NCBI RefSeq assembly: GCF_000282195.1
Contig: NZ_AKJT01000044.1
Coordinates: forward strand, 62,001 to 126,000
Length of the DNA: 64,000 nt
DNA from: Pseudomonas sp. GM18
GTDB lineage: Bacteria > Pseudomonadota > Gammaproteobacteria > Pseudomonadales > Pseudomonadaceae
Direction: 5' to 3'
Below, in pieces: positions 17,390 through 25,807 of the stretch. Position 1 is the first letter of the stretch; each line of letters starts with the position of its first letter. Under the pieces are notes generated by a model. The model did not search any database. It saw only the letters and a program-made list of their open reading frames with translations, and was not told the origin of the DNA. The position numbers and the translations under genes are program-made.

Positions 17390-18160
17390 ATGCTTAAAAA
17401 TAACCGTCTGCAGGGTAAAGTTTGCATTATTACAGGCACAGGCGGATCGATGGGGCGAGCTTCGGCGTTAATGTTCGCGCAACAAGGCGCCAAAGTAGTG
17501 GGGTGTGATATCTCTCATGAGGCGGCTCAAGAGACAGTTGATGCAGTGAAGTCCATGGGTGGGGATATGGTTTCCCTGAGCAATTGCGACTTGACTGACC
17601 CTGCCAACTGCGCACGCCTGGTCGAATTGGCTGTTTCGAAATTCGGACGCGTCGATGTGTTATTCAATAATGCGGCGATGGCTTACTTTGGTTGGATCGA
17701 TCAGATATCAGACGATGACTGGCATCGAACAATTAATCAGGAACTGAATCTGGTGTTCCATCTTGTACGTGCCGCTTGGCCGGAGTTAATCAAGTCCCCG
17801 GGCGCCTCAATTATTAACACCGCGTCGGTTTCGGCATGGTCGACCTACCGCATGCTCCCCGGAATCGCGCATAGCGCGGCCAAAGGGGCAGTGCTTTCCA
17901 TGACGCGCCAACTCGCGTTGGAAGGCCGGGTCCATGGCTTGCGCGCCAACAGCATTTCCCCGGGGTTGATTGAGTCCAAGCAAACAATCCCGTTGCTGAA
18001 GGATCCCGAGTGGGCTGAAACGATGGTGGGCAAGGTGATGCTGGGGCGTTTGGGTAAGCCCGAAGAAGTCGCAGCCACCGCTTTGTTCCTGGCTTCTGAT
18101 GAAAGCTCTTTTATCACGGGTACTGATATTCGGGTCGATGGTGGTACCACTGCCTGGTAA
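17390..18160 (+). CDS. SDR-family oxidoreductase with His in place of the catalytic Tyr
   Basis: 256-residue SDR: coenzyme motif TGTGGSMG (14-21), NNAAM, NTASVSAW, and C-terminal DIRVDGGTTAW. The usual Y-x-x-x-K reads H161-S-A-A-K165 (codon CAT at 17870), so the proton-donating tyrosine is missing. Some SDR subfamilies naturally carry AHSAAKG at this place, so it may be functional with altered chemistry. GCAGGAG precedes the ATG; an upstream in-frame start at 17345 has no site. It sits under the second copy of the shared dyad element. Confidence 0.8.
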   Translation: MLKNNRLQGKVCIITGTGGSMGRASALMFAQQGAKVVGCDISHEAAQETVDAVKSMGGDMVSLSNCDLTDPANCARLVELAVSKFGRVDVLFNNAAMAYFGWIDQISDDDWHRTINQELNLVFHLVRAAWPELIKSPGASIINTASVSAWSTYRMLPGIAHSAAKGAVLSMTRQLALEGRVHGLRANSISPGLIESKQTIPLLKDPEWAETMVGKVMLGRLGKPEEVAATALFLASDESSFITGTDIRVDGGTTAW

Positions 18161-18239
18161 CTCTACCTGTCACGAAACCTAACTATTCAATTGGGCCTGC
18201 CTAAAACAAGGTGGGCTCTATTGCCTCGAAAATAATAAA

Positions 18240-18272
18240 TGCCTCTAAGAGGCAGACCTTATTGTTGTTTTT
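18240..18272 (+). terminator. Probable terminator after the second SDR gene
   Basis: Six-base-pair stem (TGCCTC, loop TAA, GAGGCA) followed by a T-rich tail ending in TTTTT. It is weak but well placed between the SDR and the outer-membrane gene. Confidence 0.55.
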
Positions 18273-18347
18273 AAAGCGTTACATGTTGTTCTGTTTGTCC
18301 GCATGAATCTTCGTAATCAAAATAATAATCCATACGAGATCATCCTT

Positions 18348-19295
18348 ATGTCGCGCGTAAAAACCTTGCTGCCCAGCAAAAGTTCTCCCTTGCTTTGTAC
18401 GGTAGCCATACTGCTGACCTGTGCCCAAACTCACGCCACCGAAAATAACGGAACCGCTTACCCACTCGGTCTTGATACCGTATTGGCTGGGCGAATGCCA
18501 CCGCCAGGGCTGACTACTTTTTTTTACAGCTCCGCTTACGACTCGAACGAACTAAAGGGGGCGGATGGACACAGCATGGCCGGGATTGAAGACTTCAAAC
18601 TCAGTTATCAATCGCTCGCGGTATGCCTGGACTACGTCTATTCCGACTACACCTTACTGGGCGCAACATTGGCCAGTCGTGCAGCGTTGCCCTATATCAA
18701 AGGGCAGGTGAGTTTCTATACAGAAACGCCCCAAGGACGTATCCGAAACAGTGGTAAGGATGAAGGTTTCGCCGATTTGGCGTTTACACCACTGTTTCTC
18801 GGTTGGAGCTCTCCACGTTTTCATCAGATGTTGGGCGTGGATTTTTACGCGCCCACGGCATCGTATGACAAGGATCGCCTCTTCAACGTGGGAACCAATG
18901 TGTGGTCCTATTCGCCGTGGTACTCCTTCACCGCGAACCCGGTAGAGGAGGTGGAGATAAGCGCCAAGATTCTCTACATGATAAACGACAATAATCGTGC
19001 GACTGATTACCGCTCGGGGCGCGAACTGAATGCTGACTACCATCTTGGCTACAGCTTGAACAAGAATTGGCAGGTTGGAGTCAGTGGGTATTTGTACAAG
19101 CAGGTGAGCGATGATGAAAGTCACGGAGAGTCGGTGGGGGAGGACGGGAACCGAGGTCAAATCGTTGCTTATGGCCCTGTTGTGAAATATCAAACCCCCG
19201 AGTTTGGCGTACTGATGAAATGGCAACATGAAACGCTTGTCGAAAACAGGGCTCGCGGCGAACGTCTCTGGCTCCAGGCGGTCATGCGATTTTAG
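18348..19295 (+). CDS. Outer-membrane protein of the MetA/SphA (phenol degradation) family
   Basis: 315-residue protein with an N-terminal signal peptide (LLCTVAILLTCAQTHAT, cut near residue 32), followed by the alternating strands of a small beta-barrel and the usual terminal aromatic residue (AVMRF). It fits the family often annotated as 'MetA-pathway of phenol degradation', found beside catabolic clusters for hydrophobic compounds and thought to aid uptake. An in-frame ATG at 18303 lacks a ribosome site and would bury the signal peptide. It lies between the SDR and the hydrolase genes. Confidence 0.8.
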   Translation: MSRVKTLLPSKSSPLLCTVAILLTCAQTHATENNGTAYPLGLDTVLAGRMPPPGLTTFFYSSAYDSNELKGADGHSMAGIEDFKLSYQSLAVCLDYVYSDYTLLGATLASRAALPYIKGQVSFYTETPQGRIRNSGKDEGFADLAFTPLFLGWSSPRFHQMLGVDFYAPTASYDKDRLFNVGTNVWSYSPWYSFTANPVEEVEISAKILYMINDNNRATDYRSGRELNADYHLGYSLNKNWQVGVSGYLYKQVSDDESHGESVGEDGNRGQIVAYGPVVKYQTPEFGVLMKWQHETLVENRARGERLWLQAVMRF

Positions 19296-19362
19296 GCTTG
19301 GCATACTGGCGTCATCCGCTGAGCAGAGGCGCCAGTTATGGCCCTTACATACCTGCGTCGAA

Positions 19363-19395
19363 ATTGGTGCGCAAGCGCAACAGTCCTTGGTGATT
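19363..19395. promoter_or_regulatory. Shared dyad element, copy 3
   Basis: TGGTGC-N6-GCAACA followed by GTCCTTGGTGATT, then ACTTGCCTAGTCAGT, so the similarity to copy 2 runs over about 45 bp. It ends 68 bp before the alpha/beta hydrolase start. Confidence 0.7.
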
Positions 19396-19463
19396 ACTTG
19401 CCTAGTCAGTACCTGACACCTCATTTATGGTCTGGTTAATTGATCAATCAGGTGGGCTTTGGG

Positions 19464-20408
19464 ATGCTGCAAAAGGAACACTTCAAAACTCTGAGCGGCT
19501 TTGGCTCCGTGCATGGCGTACCAAAGCTGCCAACGGGTTTTGCTGACGTCTTTGATAGCTACGAGATCGCTGCCAACGGTGTGAAACTGCACGCTGTCAT
19601 TGGCGGGCAGGGCAAGCCATTGTTACTGCTTGGGGGGTGGCCACAAAACTGGTTTGCGTGGCGTTACCTGATGCTGCCGCTCGCTCGCACGTTCACCGTG
19701 ATCGCCGTCGATCCGAGGGGCGTCGGGCTCTCGGAAAAAGCCCAGGAGGGTTATGACTCACGGACCCTGGCCCAGGACATGTTTGCGCTGATGGACGCCT
19801 TGGGGCATGAGTCCTTCGCCATGGCCGGCCATGACATCGGCATGTGGACCGGTTATGCCATGGCACACGATCAACCCGCCCGAATCGAGCGCATTGCGCT
19901 GGGCGAGGCGCTTATTCCTGGCGTTTCGGACTCTCCGCCATTGCTGCCCGAGCACCGCTGGCTCAGTGATTTTCTCTGGCATTTCAACTTCAATCGGGCG
20001 CTTGGCATTAATGAGCAACTGGTCAGTGGTCGCGAAGAGCTCTACTTCGGTCACCAATTCGCGACCAAGGCAGGCTCGCCAGAGGCGGTGCCTCGTTACG
20101 CGGTTGACTTCTATATCGAACAACTCAAGCGCGATCCGCAAGCCCTGCGGGCCAGCTTCGACTATTACCGAGCAATTGATCAGTCGATTCCACAGAACCA
20201 AGAGCGCAAAGCAACTCGCCTGACCATGCCGGTGCTGGCGTTTTCGGGTGCGCTTGCCTGTGGCGACAGCGTCGAGGCGGAGTTGCGCACGGTCGCTTCC
20301 CATGTCGAATCCGTGGTCATTCCGGATTGCGGTCACTATCCGGCGGAGGAGCGTCCCGAAGCATTGTTGGCCGCGTTAGAGACGTTTTTCGCGCCTTATG
20401 CAAGATAA
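19464..20408 (+). CDS. Alpha/beta hydrolase (epoxide hydrolase/haloalkane dehalogenase type)
   Basis: 314-residue alpha/beta-hydrolase fold enzyme. The nucleophile is an aspartate in GHDIG (D124), as in epoxide hydrolases and haloacid or haloalkane dehalogenases rather than esterases. The oxyanion strand reads GGWPQNW (58-64) and the general-base histidine is in DCGHYPAEE (about H291). The start at 19464 is preferred over an upstream TTG. It is followed by pirin and isochorismatase-like genes on the same strand, probably one transcript under the third dyad element. The substrate is unknown. Confidence 0.8.
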   Translation: MLQKEHFKTLSGFGSVHGVPKLPTGFADVFDSYEIAANGVKLHAVIGGQGKPLLLLGGWPQNWFAWRYLMLPLARTFTVIAVDPRGVGLSEKAQEGYDSRTLAQDMFALMDALGHESFAMAGHDIGMWTGYAMAHDQPARIERIALGEALIPGVSDSPPLLPEHRWLSDFLWHFNFNRALGINEQLVSGREELYFGHQFATKAGSPEAVPRYAVDFYIEQLKRDPQALRASFDYYRAIDQSIPQNQERKATRLTMPVLAFSGALACGDSVEAELRTVASHVESVVIPDCGHYPAEERPEALLAALETFFAPYAR

Positions 20409-20497
20409 CCCTATTGTCGTCCGACGCGAGAGGGTGACGCCACACCCATCTCATTATCGCGCATTGAACGATACCACCAGTACCAGAGGCTTTCGCC

Positions 20498-21232
20498 ATG
20501 TCTGCCGTTATCGCCCAGCTCAGTCGCGCCAACCTGGGCGGCCATTTCCACGGTTACGGTCTGCGCACCGATCCAGAGTTGATTTCCCCCTTCATCGGGG
20601 TTGACCACTACTGGATGAGCGCGCCGACCTTTGCGCCACACCACCATGCCGGCATTTCGGCACTGTCCTACCTGCTTCTTGATTCCGAGACGGGGATGGC
20701 CAACCGTGACTCGATCGGCACCCAGAACGTGATTCAACCAGGCGGTTTGCACTGGACGACCGCCGGTCGTGGCGTGGCGCATGAGGAGGTCCCGGCTGAA
20801 ACCGGAAAAACGGTGCACGGACTGCAGATCTTCGTCGCTCTTGCCCCCTCACGCAGGGACATCGCGCCGTTCCCGCTGATACTCGAAGCGCAGGATGTGC
20901 CGGTCATGCACGTACCAGGTGCCAAGGTGCGGGTACCGTTGGGGAGCTATCGTGAAATAAGCTCCCCGCTGAGTCCACCGACCGAAGTTACGATGCTCGA
21001 CATCTCGCTGGAGGCGGGGGCTGAACTGAGTGTGCCGATTGCCGCAGGCCACAGCATGTTCATCATGCCAATTGAGGGCACGGTGGAGGTGGCGGCCCAG
21101 CGCTTCGATCGTGAGGATCTGAAGCTTCCGGTGTTCCCGGCGCAAGATGTTCCACGCGAGGTCAAGTTAAGAGCCCCGCAGGGAAGTGCCAACGTAGTGC
21201 TGTTCAGCGGACCTCCGCTACCCTTTGTTTGA
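20498..21232 (+). CDS. Pirin-family protein, short C-terminus
   Basis: 244-residue bicupin. The N-terminal cupin carries the metal-site pattern APHHHAGISALSY (near 46-58) and HWTTAGRGVAHEE; some pirins oxidise quercetin-like flavonols and others bind regulators. It is clearly related to the pirin at 27388 throughout, but it ends about 35 residues earlier, just after VVLFSGPPL, so the final helical tail is missing. It is the middle gene of a hydrolase-pirin-isochorismatase run. Confidence 0.8.
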   Translation: MSAVIAQLSRANLGGHFHGYGLRTDPELISPFIGVDHYWMSAPTFAPHHHAGISALSYLLLDSETGMANRDSIGTQNVIQPGGLHWTTAGRGVAHEEVPAETGKTVHGLQIFVALAPSRRDIAPFPLILEAQDVPVMHVPGAKVRVPLGSYREISSPLSPPTEVTMLDISLEAGAELSVPIAAGHSMFIMPIEGTVEVAAQRFDREDLKLPVFPAQDVPREVKLRAPQGSANVVLFSGPPLPFV

Positions 21233-21257
21233 ACCCAACGAAACGAGGATTTGTACT

Positions 21258-21863
21258 ATGGCTGACGTACGATTCACTGCAGAGAACGCCGCGTTGTTGC
21301 TGATCGACCATCAGGTCGGCACGATGCAACTGATCAAAAACATAGACCGTGAGTTTGCCGCGAAACAGTCGATTGCGCTGGCCAAGATGGCGAAGATACT
21401 CAACATGCCGGTCGTGATTACGTCCAGCCAGGAAGATCATGCCCAAGGCCCGATTCTCCCGGAAATCGCCAAGGTGCTTCCAGAAGCGCACGCGGCACGG
21501 ATAAAGCGTCCCGGTGTGGTCAACGCCTGGGAATACGCCGACTTCCGCGATGCGGTGCTTGCCACTGGGCGCAAGCATCTGATCATGGCCGGTGTGACCA
21601 CCGACGTTTGTCTTATCTTTCCAGCAATCGATGCTGCGCTCGAAGGCTTTGCCGTGCAGGCCGTGCTGGATGCTTCGGGCTCGCCCAGCGATCTTTCCGA
21701 AGAGTTCGCCCGTCAACGAATGCACGATGCTGGCGTCGTGCTCACCGCCACCAATACGCTCATGGCAGAGATCGGGCAGGATTGGTCCACAGCTAACGGA
21801 CAGCAACTGATTGGCTTGTTGTTCACTGATGTATTCCCGGCTTTGGGGGCTGGCATCCAATAA
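21258..21863 (+). CDS. Isochorismatase-like cysteine hydrolase
   Basis: 201-residue hydrolase of the isochorismatase/nicotinamidase superfamily. The triad pieces are visible: aspartate in LLLIDHQVG (D17), lysine in RIKRPGVVNAWE and the nucleophilic cysteine in AGVTTDVCLIF. It resembles the YcaC-like branch, whose substrate is undefined. The start at 21258 follows GAGG at proper spacing; the frame extends 11 codons upstream into the end of the pirin. A paralogue lies at 58564. Confidence 0.82.
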   Translation: MADVRFTAENAALLLIDHQVGTMQLIKNIDREFAAKQSIALAKMAKILNMPVVITSSQEDHAQGPILPEIAKVLPEAHAARIKRPGVVNAWEYADFRDAVLATGRKHLIMAGVTTDVCLIFPAIDAALEGFAVQAVLDASGSPSDLSEEFARQRMHDAGVVLTATNTLMAEIGQDWSTANGQQLIGLLFTDVFPALGAGIQ

Positions 21864-21876
21864 AGCACGAGCCCGT

Positions 21877-21913
21877 CGCATTGCCCGAAGCGCGTGACGC
21901 TTCGGGCAATGCG
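21877..21913. terminator. Long perfect hairpin between convergent genes
   Basis: A 16-base-pair perfect stem starting CGCATTGCCCGAAGCG with a five-base loop (CGTGA), placed between the isochorismatase-like gene (rightward) and the monooxygenase gene (leftward). There is no long T-run on either side, but position and symmetry suit a bidirectional terminator. Confidence 0.7.
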
Positions 21914-21925
21914 AGAGTTCACCGA

Positions 21926-23044
21926 TCAGTTGGCTGCCGCATAACGAACATATTCGGCGCTGATCCGGTTTGAATGAGTAACCAGCCCGCGGACGAAGGG
22001 TAATCGTGCTTGCTCATAGCGGGCCAACACCGCGGCAAAGGGTTCGTCTGCGCCTCGGTCTGCGAGCATTCGGGCCAGCAACGCCGCATCTTCCACTCCG
22101 GTCAAAAAGCCGCGCCCGGTCATCGGAGAAACGACGTGAGCAGCATCCCCGATGATTGCCAGTGCGCCATGAGCCAACCGCTGCGGCTCGTATTCGGCAA
22201 TCGGAGCGCCGCTCAATACATTCGCTGAGCGCACACCGACAGTCACTGCCTCCGCCCACATCTCAGGCCAGACCTGTGGGATCAGGGCGACTAGTTCAGA
22301 CCTCACGTCTTCGCCGATCGTGCCGCGCCCAAGTGTGCCCACGATATGGCCATTGGCAGTCAGGCAGCCGGTGCGACGGAGCAATGCTTCCTGATGCACA
22401 TCGAACCATGCGAATGTGACTTGACGCTGACCTGGCTCCATCGAGCCGTCGCGACCAGGAAGGACTGCAGCAACCAGACGATATCCACCCACAAACTCAA
22501 TCCATAGGCCGCCATCCGATGGCCAGGGGACGGGACGCGTCAGCGTTCGCTCCTCGACCAGTCCACGCCACACGAGATAACCGGCGTAGCGGGCAAGCGG
22601 TGCGTCGGGCGTGACCGCCTGGCGAACGATGCTGCGATATCCGTCCGCACCGATCACCGCGGCGGCACCCCTCTGGGTTCCGTCGGCAAAGGAGAGTTGT
22701 GCCCGATCGCCAAGGTCTGTGACCAAGGTGACGGCGTTGCCTTCTTCGAGGACGATGCCTGACGTTGCGACAGCCCGGTCCCGTAGCCAGCTGTAAAGCG
22801 CGGGCCAGGTCGTCAATTCGCGATAAGCGGGGACCACGGGCAAAATGGGCGCAGCCCGTGGATCATGACCAACCGTCGTCGCGACCAGTTCCAGATCGAT
22901 ACTCAGGCTGTCGCCACCGTGCACGCGCCCCACAGAACGCTCAACGACACGAACGGGCACGCCCCTGGTCGCACAAGCGAGCGCCAGCGTGAGGCCGGCA
23001 AGGGATCCGCCGACAATAATGATTTCCGGGGGTGTAGTGTTCAT
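21926..23044 (-). CDS. FAD-dependent monooxygenase (class A aromatic hydroxylase type)
   Basis: 372-residue flavoprotein monooxygenase. It has the dinucleotide fold GGSLAGL near residue 12, the DG motif GADGYRS and the FAD-ribityl motif IIGDAAHVVSPMTGRGF. Relatives hydroxylate aromatic rings such as 6-hydroxynicotinate or 2,6-dihydroxypyridine, or modify drugs. It is the last gene of a leftward run headed by an Old Yellow Enzyme and an efflux pump, which suggests detoxification of an aromatic or quinone-like compound. The reaction is not certain. Confidence 0.8.
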   Translation of the reverse strand: MNTTPPEIIIVGGSLAGLTLALACATRGVPVRVVERSVGRVHGGDSLSIDLELVATTVGHDPRAAPILPVVPAYRELTTWPALYSWLRDRAVATSGIVLEEGNAVTLVTDLGDRAQLSFADGTQRGAAAVIGADGYRSIVRQAVTPDAPLARYAGYLVWRGLVEERTLTRPVPWPSDGGLWIEFVGGYRLVAAVLPGRDGSMEPGQRQVTFAWFDVHQEALLRRTGCLTANGHIVGTLGRGTIGEDVRSELVALIPQVWPEMWAEAVTVGVRSANVLSGAPIAEYEPQRLAHGALAIIGDAAHVVSPMTGRGFLTGVEDAALLARMLADRGADEPFAAVLARYEQARLPFVRGLVTHSNRISAEYVRYAAAN

Positions 23045-23081
23045 CGCGTGTATGCACCCGCATTCGTGAAGGTATTCTGGT

Positions 23082-24602
23082 TCATCTAAAAGTCTTCTGC
23101 GTGACTGAAATGATCAGCGCGATCACCGCCACGCCGATCACGACCCAGAAATATTCCAGACTGGCGACCAGGGTCGATTGCTGCTGCAGCATTTGTGCGT
23201 GCATTGCCACTGAGATTTGATTCGCTGTCGTGGCACCCACTTCGGATGACAGTGCTTGTGCCAACTGTTGAGTCTGCTCCACATAGAGAGGGTCGCTGGC
23301 GCTGAAATGCACATTGAGGTTGTTGTATTGCGTGGTAGTGCGCCATTGCAGAAACAGTGTGGCGGCCGTGGTGCCAATCGCCATGGCGATCTGTCCCATC
23401 ATGTTTTTGATCTGATAGGCATGCGCGAAGAGCTTCTCCTCTTGCATCACGTCCCGAAAGGTTTGCATGGCCGCGGTCGACATGACCAACATCACAAAGC
23501 ATCCATTGAGAATCAATGCCGGCAGAATGTTCGACCACAGATTGGCGCTGGGCGTCAGCGAGGAGAGCAGCCAGCCAAAGCCACCCAGCGCAATGAATCC
23601 CAGAATGAAGAACTTCTTAGGGGCAGGGTACTTTGGAAGGAGAGTCGCCATGATGACCCAGGTGGCAAGGGTGCCGGTCAGCCCGATGGCCTGGAATGTA
23701 CCGATGGTATCCCAGGAGTAGCCCAGTCCTGTTTGCAGGAAGTACGGCAAGATGTAGTTATTGGCGCCCAGTACAACGTAGGCGTAGCAAAACAGCGCCA
23801 CACCCTGGAGGTAACGAGGCTGCATCAAGTCTCTGACCTTCAGGAAGGGCTTTGCCTTGTTGTGTTCCGCGTGGAAGAAGGTGTACACGCCCAGTGCTGC
23901 TAATAGTGCGCAACCGACGAGGATGAAGGTGTCGTTATAAAAGTCGTAGTAGGACCGCTGTAAAATGTAGAGCAGAAAGAAACTGCTGACCGACAACAAG
24001 AGAATGCTTGCCAGGCTTGAGGGGGTTCGGTCCTCCTCAGGGATAGGACTTGTAGGCAGAAAACGCACGCAAAGTGCTGCTGCAACCAGAGCACCGGCGA
24101 TCAATATCCAGAAGATTGCGTGCCAGGTATTTTCGGCAACCACCAACGACGAGATGAAAGGCGCCGCAGCCGTCCCGCCAGCGAGCCCCGTGGCAAATAC
24201 TTTGATTCCCGTGAACCGGCCAGGGCCGGGGGGAAGCAGGTTGATCATGAGGCGTGCCGAAGTCATGAACGAGGCCCCACCCAAGGCCATGACGACTCGG
24301 CCTACGGTGAAGCTGGTCAAATCAACGCTCACGCCACACACAAAAGCGCCCAGTACGAAAATGCTGATTGAGCCGAGCATGAAATTGCGCCAGCCCAGGC
24401 GCTCCGTCAACCAATGCTGTTTCGAAATCACCACCACAGCGATGCAGGCATACAGGGCGGCTACCAGGCTGAATTCTTCAGGGCTGGCCTCGATTTCTCC
24501 GCGAATCGGTGCAGAGGCAAAAGCGATCATGCCCGCCTGCAAATATTCCAGCGCACAAAGTAAACCCACAGTGAACAACAAGGCGGCGTGTTTTCTGTAC
24601 AT
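23082..24602 (-). CDS. MFS efflux transporter, DHA2/EmrB-like
   Basis: 506-residue inner-membrane drug:H+ antiporter with about 14 hydrophobic segments. Family features are the early EYLQAGMIAFASAPI helix and the helix-5 motif with GLAGGTAAAP. It pairs with the EmrA-like adaptor (10 bp upstream) and the NodT-like outer-membrane channel, forming a complete three-part pump across both membranes. The long periplasmic loop near the C-terminus (residues about 425-480) is usual in EmrB. Confidence 0.87.
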   Translation of the reverse strand: MYRKHAALLFTVGLLCALEYLQAGMIAFASAPIRGEIEASPEEFSLVAALYACIAVVVISKQHWLTERLGWRNFMLGSISIFVLGAFVCGVSVDLTSFTVGRVVMALGGASFMTSARLMINLLPPGPGRFTGIKVFATGLAGGTAAAPFISSLVVAENTWHAIFWILIAGALVAAALCVRFLPTSPIPEEDRTPSSLASILLLSVSSFFLLYILQRSYYDFYNDTFILVGCALLAALGVYTFFHAEHNKAKPFLKVRDLMQPRYLQGVALFCYAYVVLGANNYILPYFLQTGLGYSWDTIGTFQAIGLTGTLATWVIMATLLPKYPAPKKFFILGFIALGGFGWLLSSLTPSANLWSNILPALILNGCFVMLVMSTAAMQTFRDVMQEEKLFAHAYQIKNMMGQIAMAIGTTAATLFLQWRTTTQYNNLNVHFSASDPLYVEQTQQLAQALSSEVGATTANQISVAMHAQMLQQQSTLVASLEYFWVVIGVAVIALIISVTQKTFR

Positions 24603-24612
24603 GATCCCCCCG

Positions 24613-25803
24613 TCAAAATTTCAGGTTTTTGGGGTCATGGTCACTGCCCTCATTGGCACTGATCACGCGTTCCACCACTTCATTGGCGTCTTGAAGTTCG
24701 TTCTTGAAAATCGCGGTGCTGTAAACCGGTTGCTGTGCACCGGTCTTGTTCAGGACGGGGCCACTGCGATCGGAGGTATCGACTGAGACCCGCATGGACA
24801 AACCCAGGCGCAAGGGGTTTTGTGCGATTTCCTGCGGCCGCAAGGCGATCCTTACCGGCACCCGTTGGGTCACCTTGATCCAGTTGCCCGTAGCGTTCTG
24901 GGCTGGCAGCAAGGAAAAAGCACTGCCTGTACCGGCATCCAGGCCGATAATGGTCCCGTGGAATATCACGCTGCGGCTGTAGGCATCCGCACGCAGTTCA
25001 ACGGGTTGGCCAATACGCAAGTCTTCAATTTGCGATTCCTTGAAGTTGGCATTGACCCAGACTTGATCACCAGGCACCACCGACATCAGTGCGACGCCCG
25101 GATTGATTTTTTGTCCGACCTGCACGGTGCGTTTGGTGATTACGCCTGCTACCGGTGAATAGATTTGGGTGCGATGCAAGGCGATATAGGCATCACGCAG
25201 GTTGCTTGCTGCCACCAGCACATCCGGGTGAGTACGAAGTGTGGTGTCGTCGACCATCGCGAGCCGAACAGCGAGAGCGTGTTTGGTGCCCTCAAGCCCT
25301 GCGATTGCGTTTTTGAGTATGTCTGCGGTGTGACTGATCTCTTCACGAGAGACGGCACCACTAGCGGCGAGTTGGTTGCGTCGACGTACATCCTCCTGGG
25401 CCTTGCGTACGTCGTTTTGACGCTGGTCGACTTCAGCCTGGAGTTGCTGGACCTGATAGTACTGGGTGCGTGCCTGACGAACTGCGCGAGCCAGATTCGA
25501 CGTGGCGCGCTCGTACTGGATTTCGGCATCCACGGCGTTCAATGTCACCAGTGGCGAGTTGGTATCGACATGATCGGTGTTGTCGGCGCCGATTGCCGTC
25601 ACGGTACCGCTGACTTGTGAAGTCACCTGAACCACGTTGCCGTCGACATAGGCATCGTCGGTGGATTCGGAATCCAGTCTCAGCAGGTAGGCAACGCACA
25701 AGACAACGACCAGAAGGACTATAGCCACGATCAACAGCCATGTGGGGCGGTAGGATGTTCGCTGTTGAGTGGTGGCGGCTGGGGAGGGCGATTCTGTAGT
25801 CAT
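24613..25803 (-). CDS. HlyD/EmrA-family membrane fusion protein
   Basis: 396-residue periplasmic adaptor. One N-terminal membrane anchor (LLIVAIVLLVVVLCVAYLL, about 24-42) is followed by the biotinyl-lipoyl half (DAYVDGNVVQVTSQVSG), a coiled-coil hairpin (about 100-200) and the second lipoyl half and barrel (SPVAGVITKRTVQVGQ). It links the EmrB-like antiporter to the NodT-like channel. Its start lies 4 bp after the stop of the channel gene, so the two are translationally coupled. Confidence 0.9.
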   Translation of the reverse strand: MTTESPSPAATTQQRTSYRPTWLLIVAIVLLVVVLCVAYLLRLDSESTDDAYVDGNVVQVTSQVSGTVTAIGADNTDHVDTNSPLVTLNAVDAEIQYERATSNLARAVRQARTQYYQVQQLQAEVDQRQNDVRKAQEDVRRRNQLAASGAVSREEISHTADILKNAIAGLEGTKHALAVRLAMVDDTTLRTHPDVLVAASNLRDAYIALHRTQIYSPVAGVITKRTVQVGQKINPGVALMSVVPGDQVWVNANFKESQIEDLRIGQPVELRADAYSRSVIFHGTIIGLDAGTGSAFSLLPAQNATGNWIKVTQRVPVRIALRPQEIAQNPLRLGLSMRVSVDTSDRSGPVLNKTGAQQPVYSTAIFKNELQDANEVVERVISANEGSDHDPKNLKF

Positions 25804-25807
25804 AACA

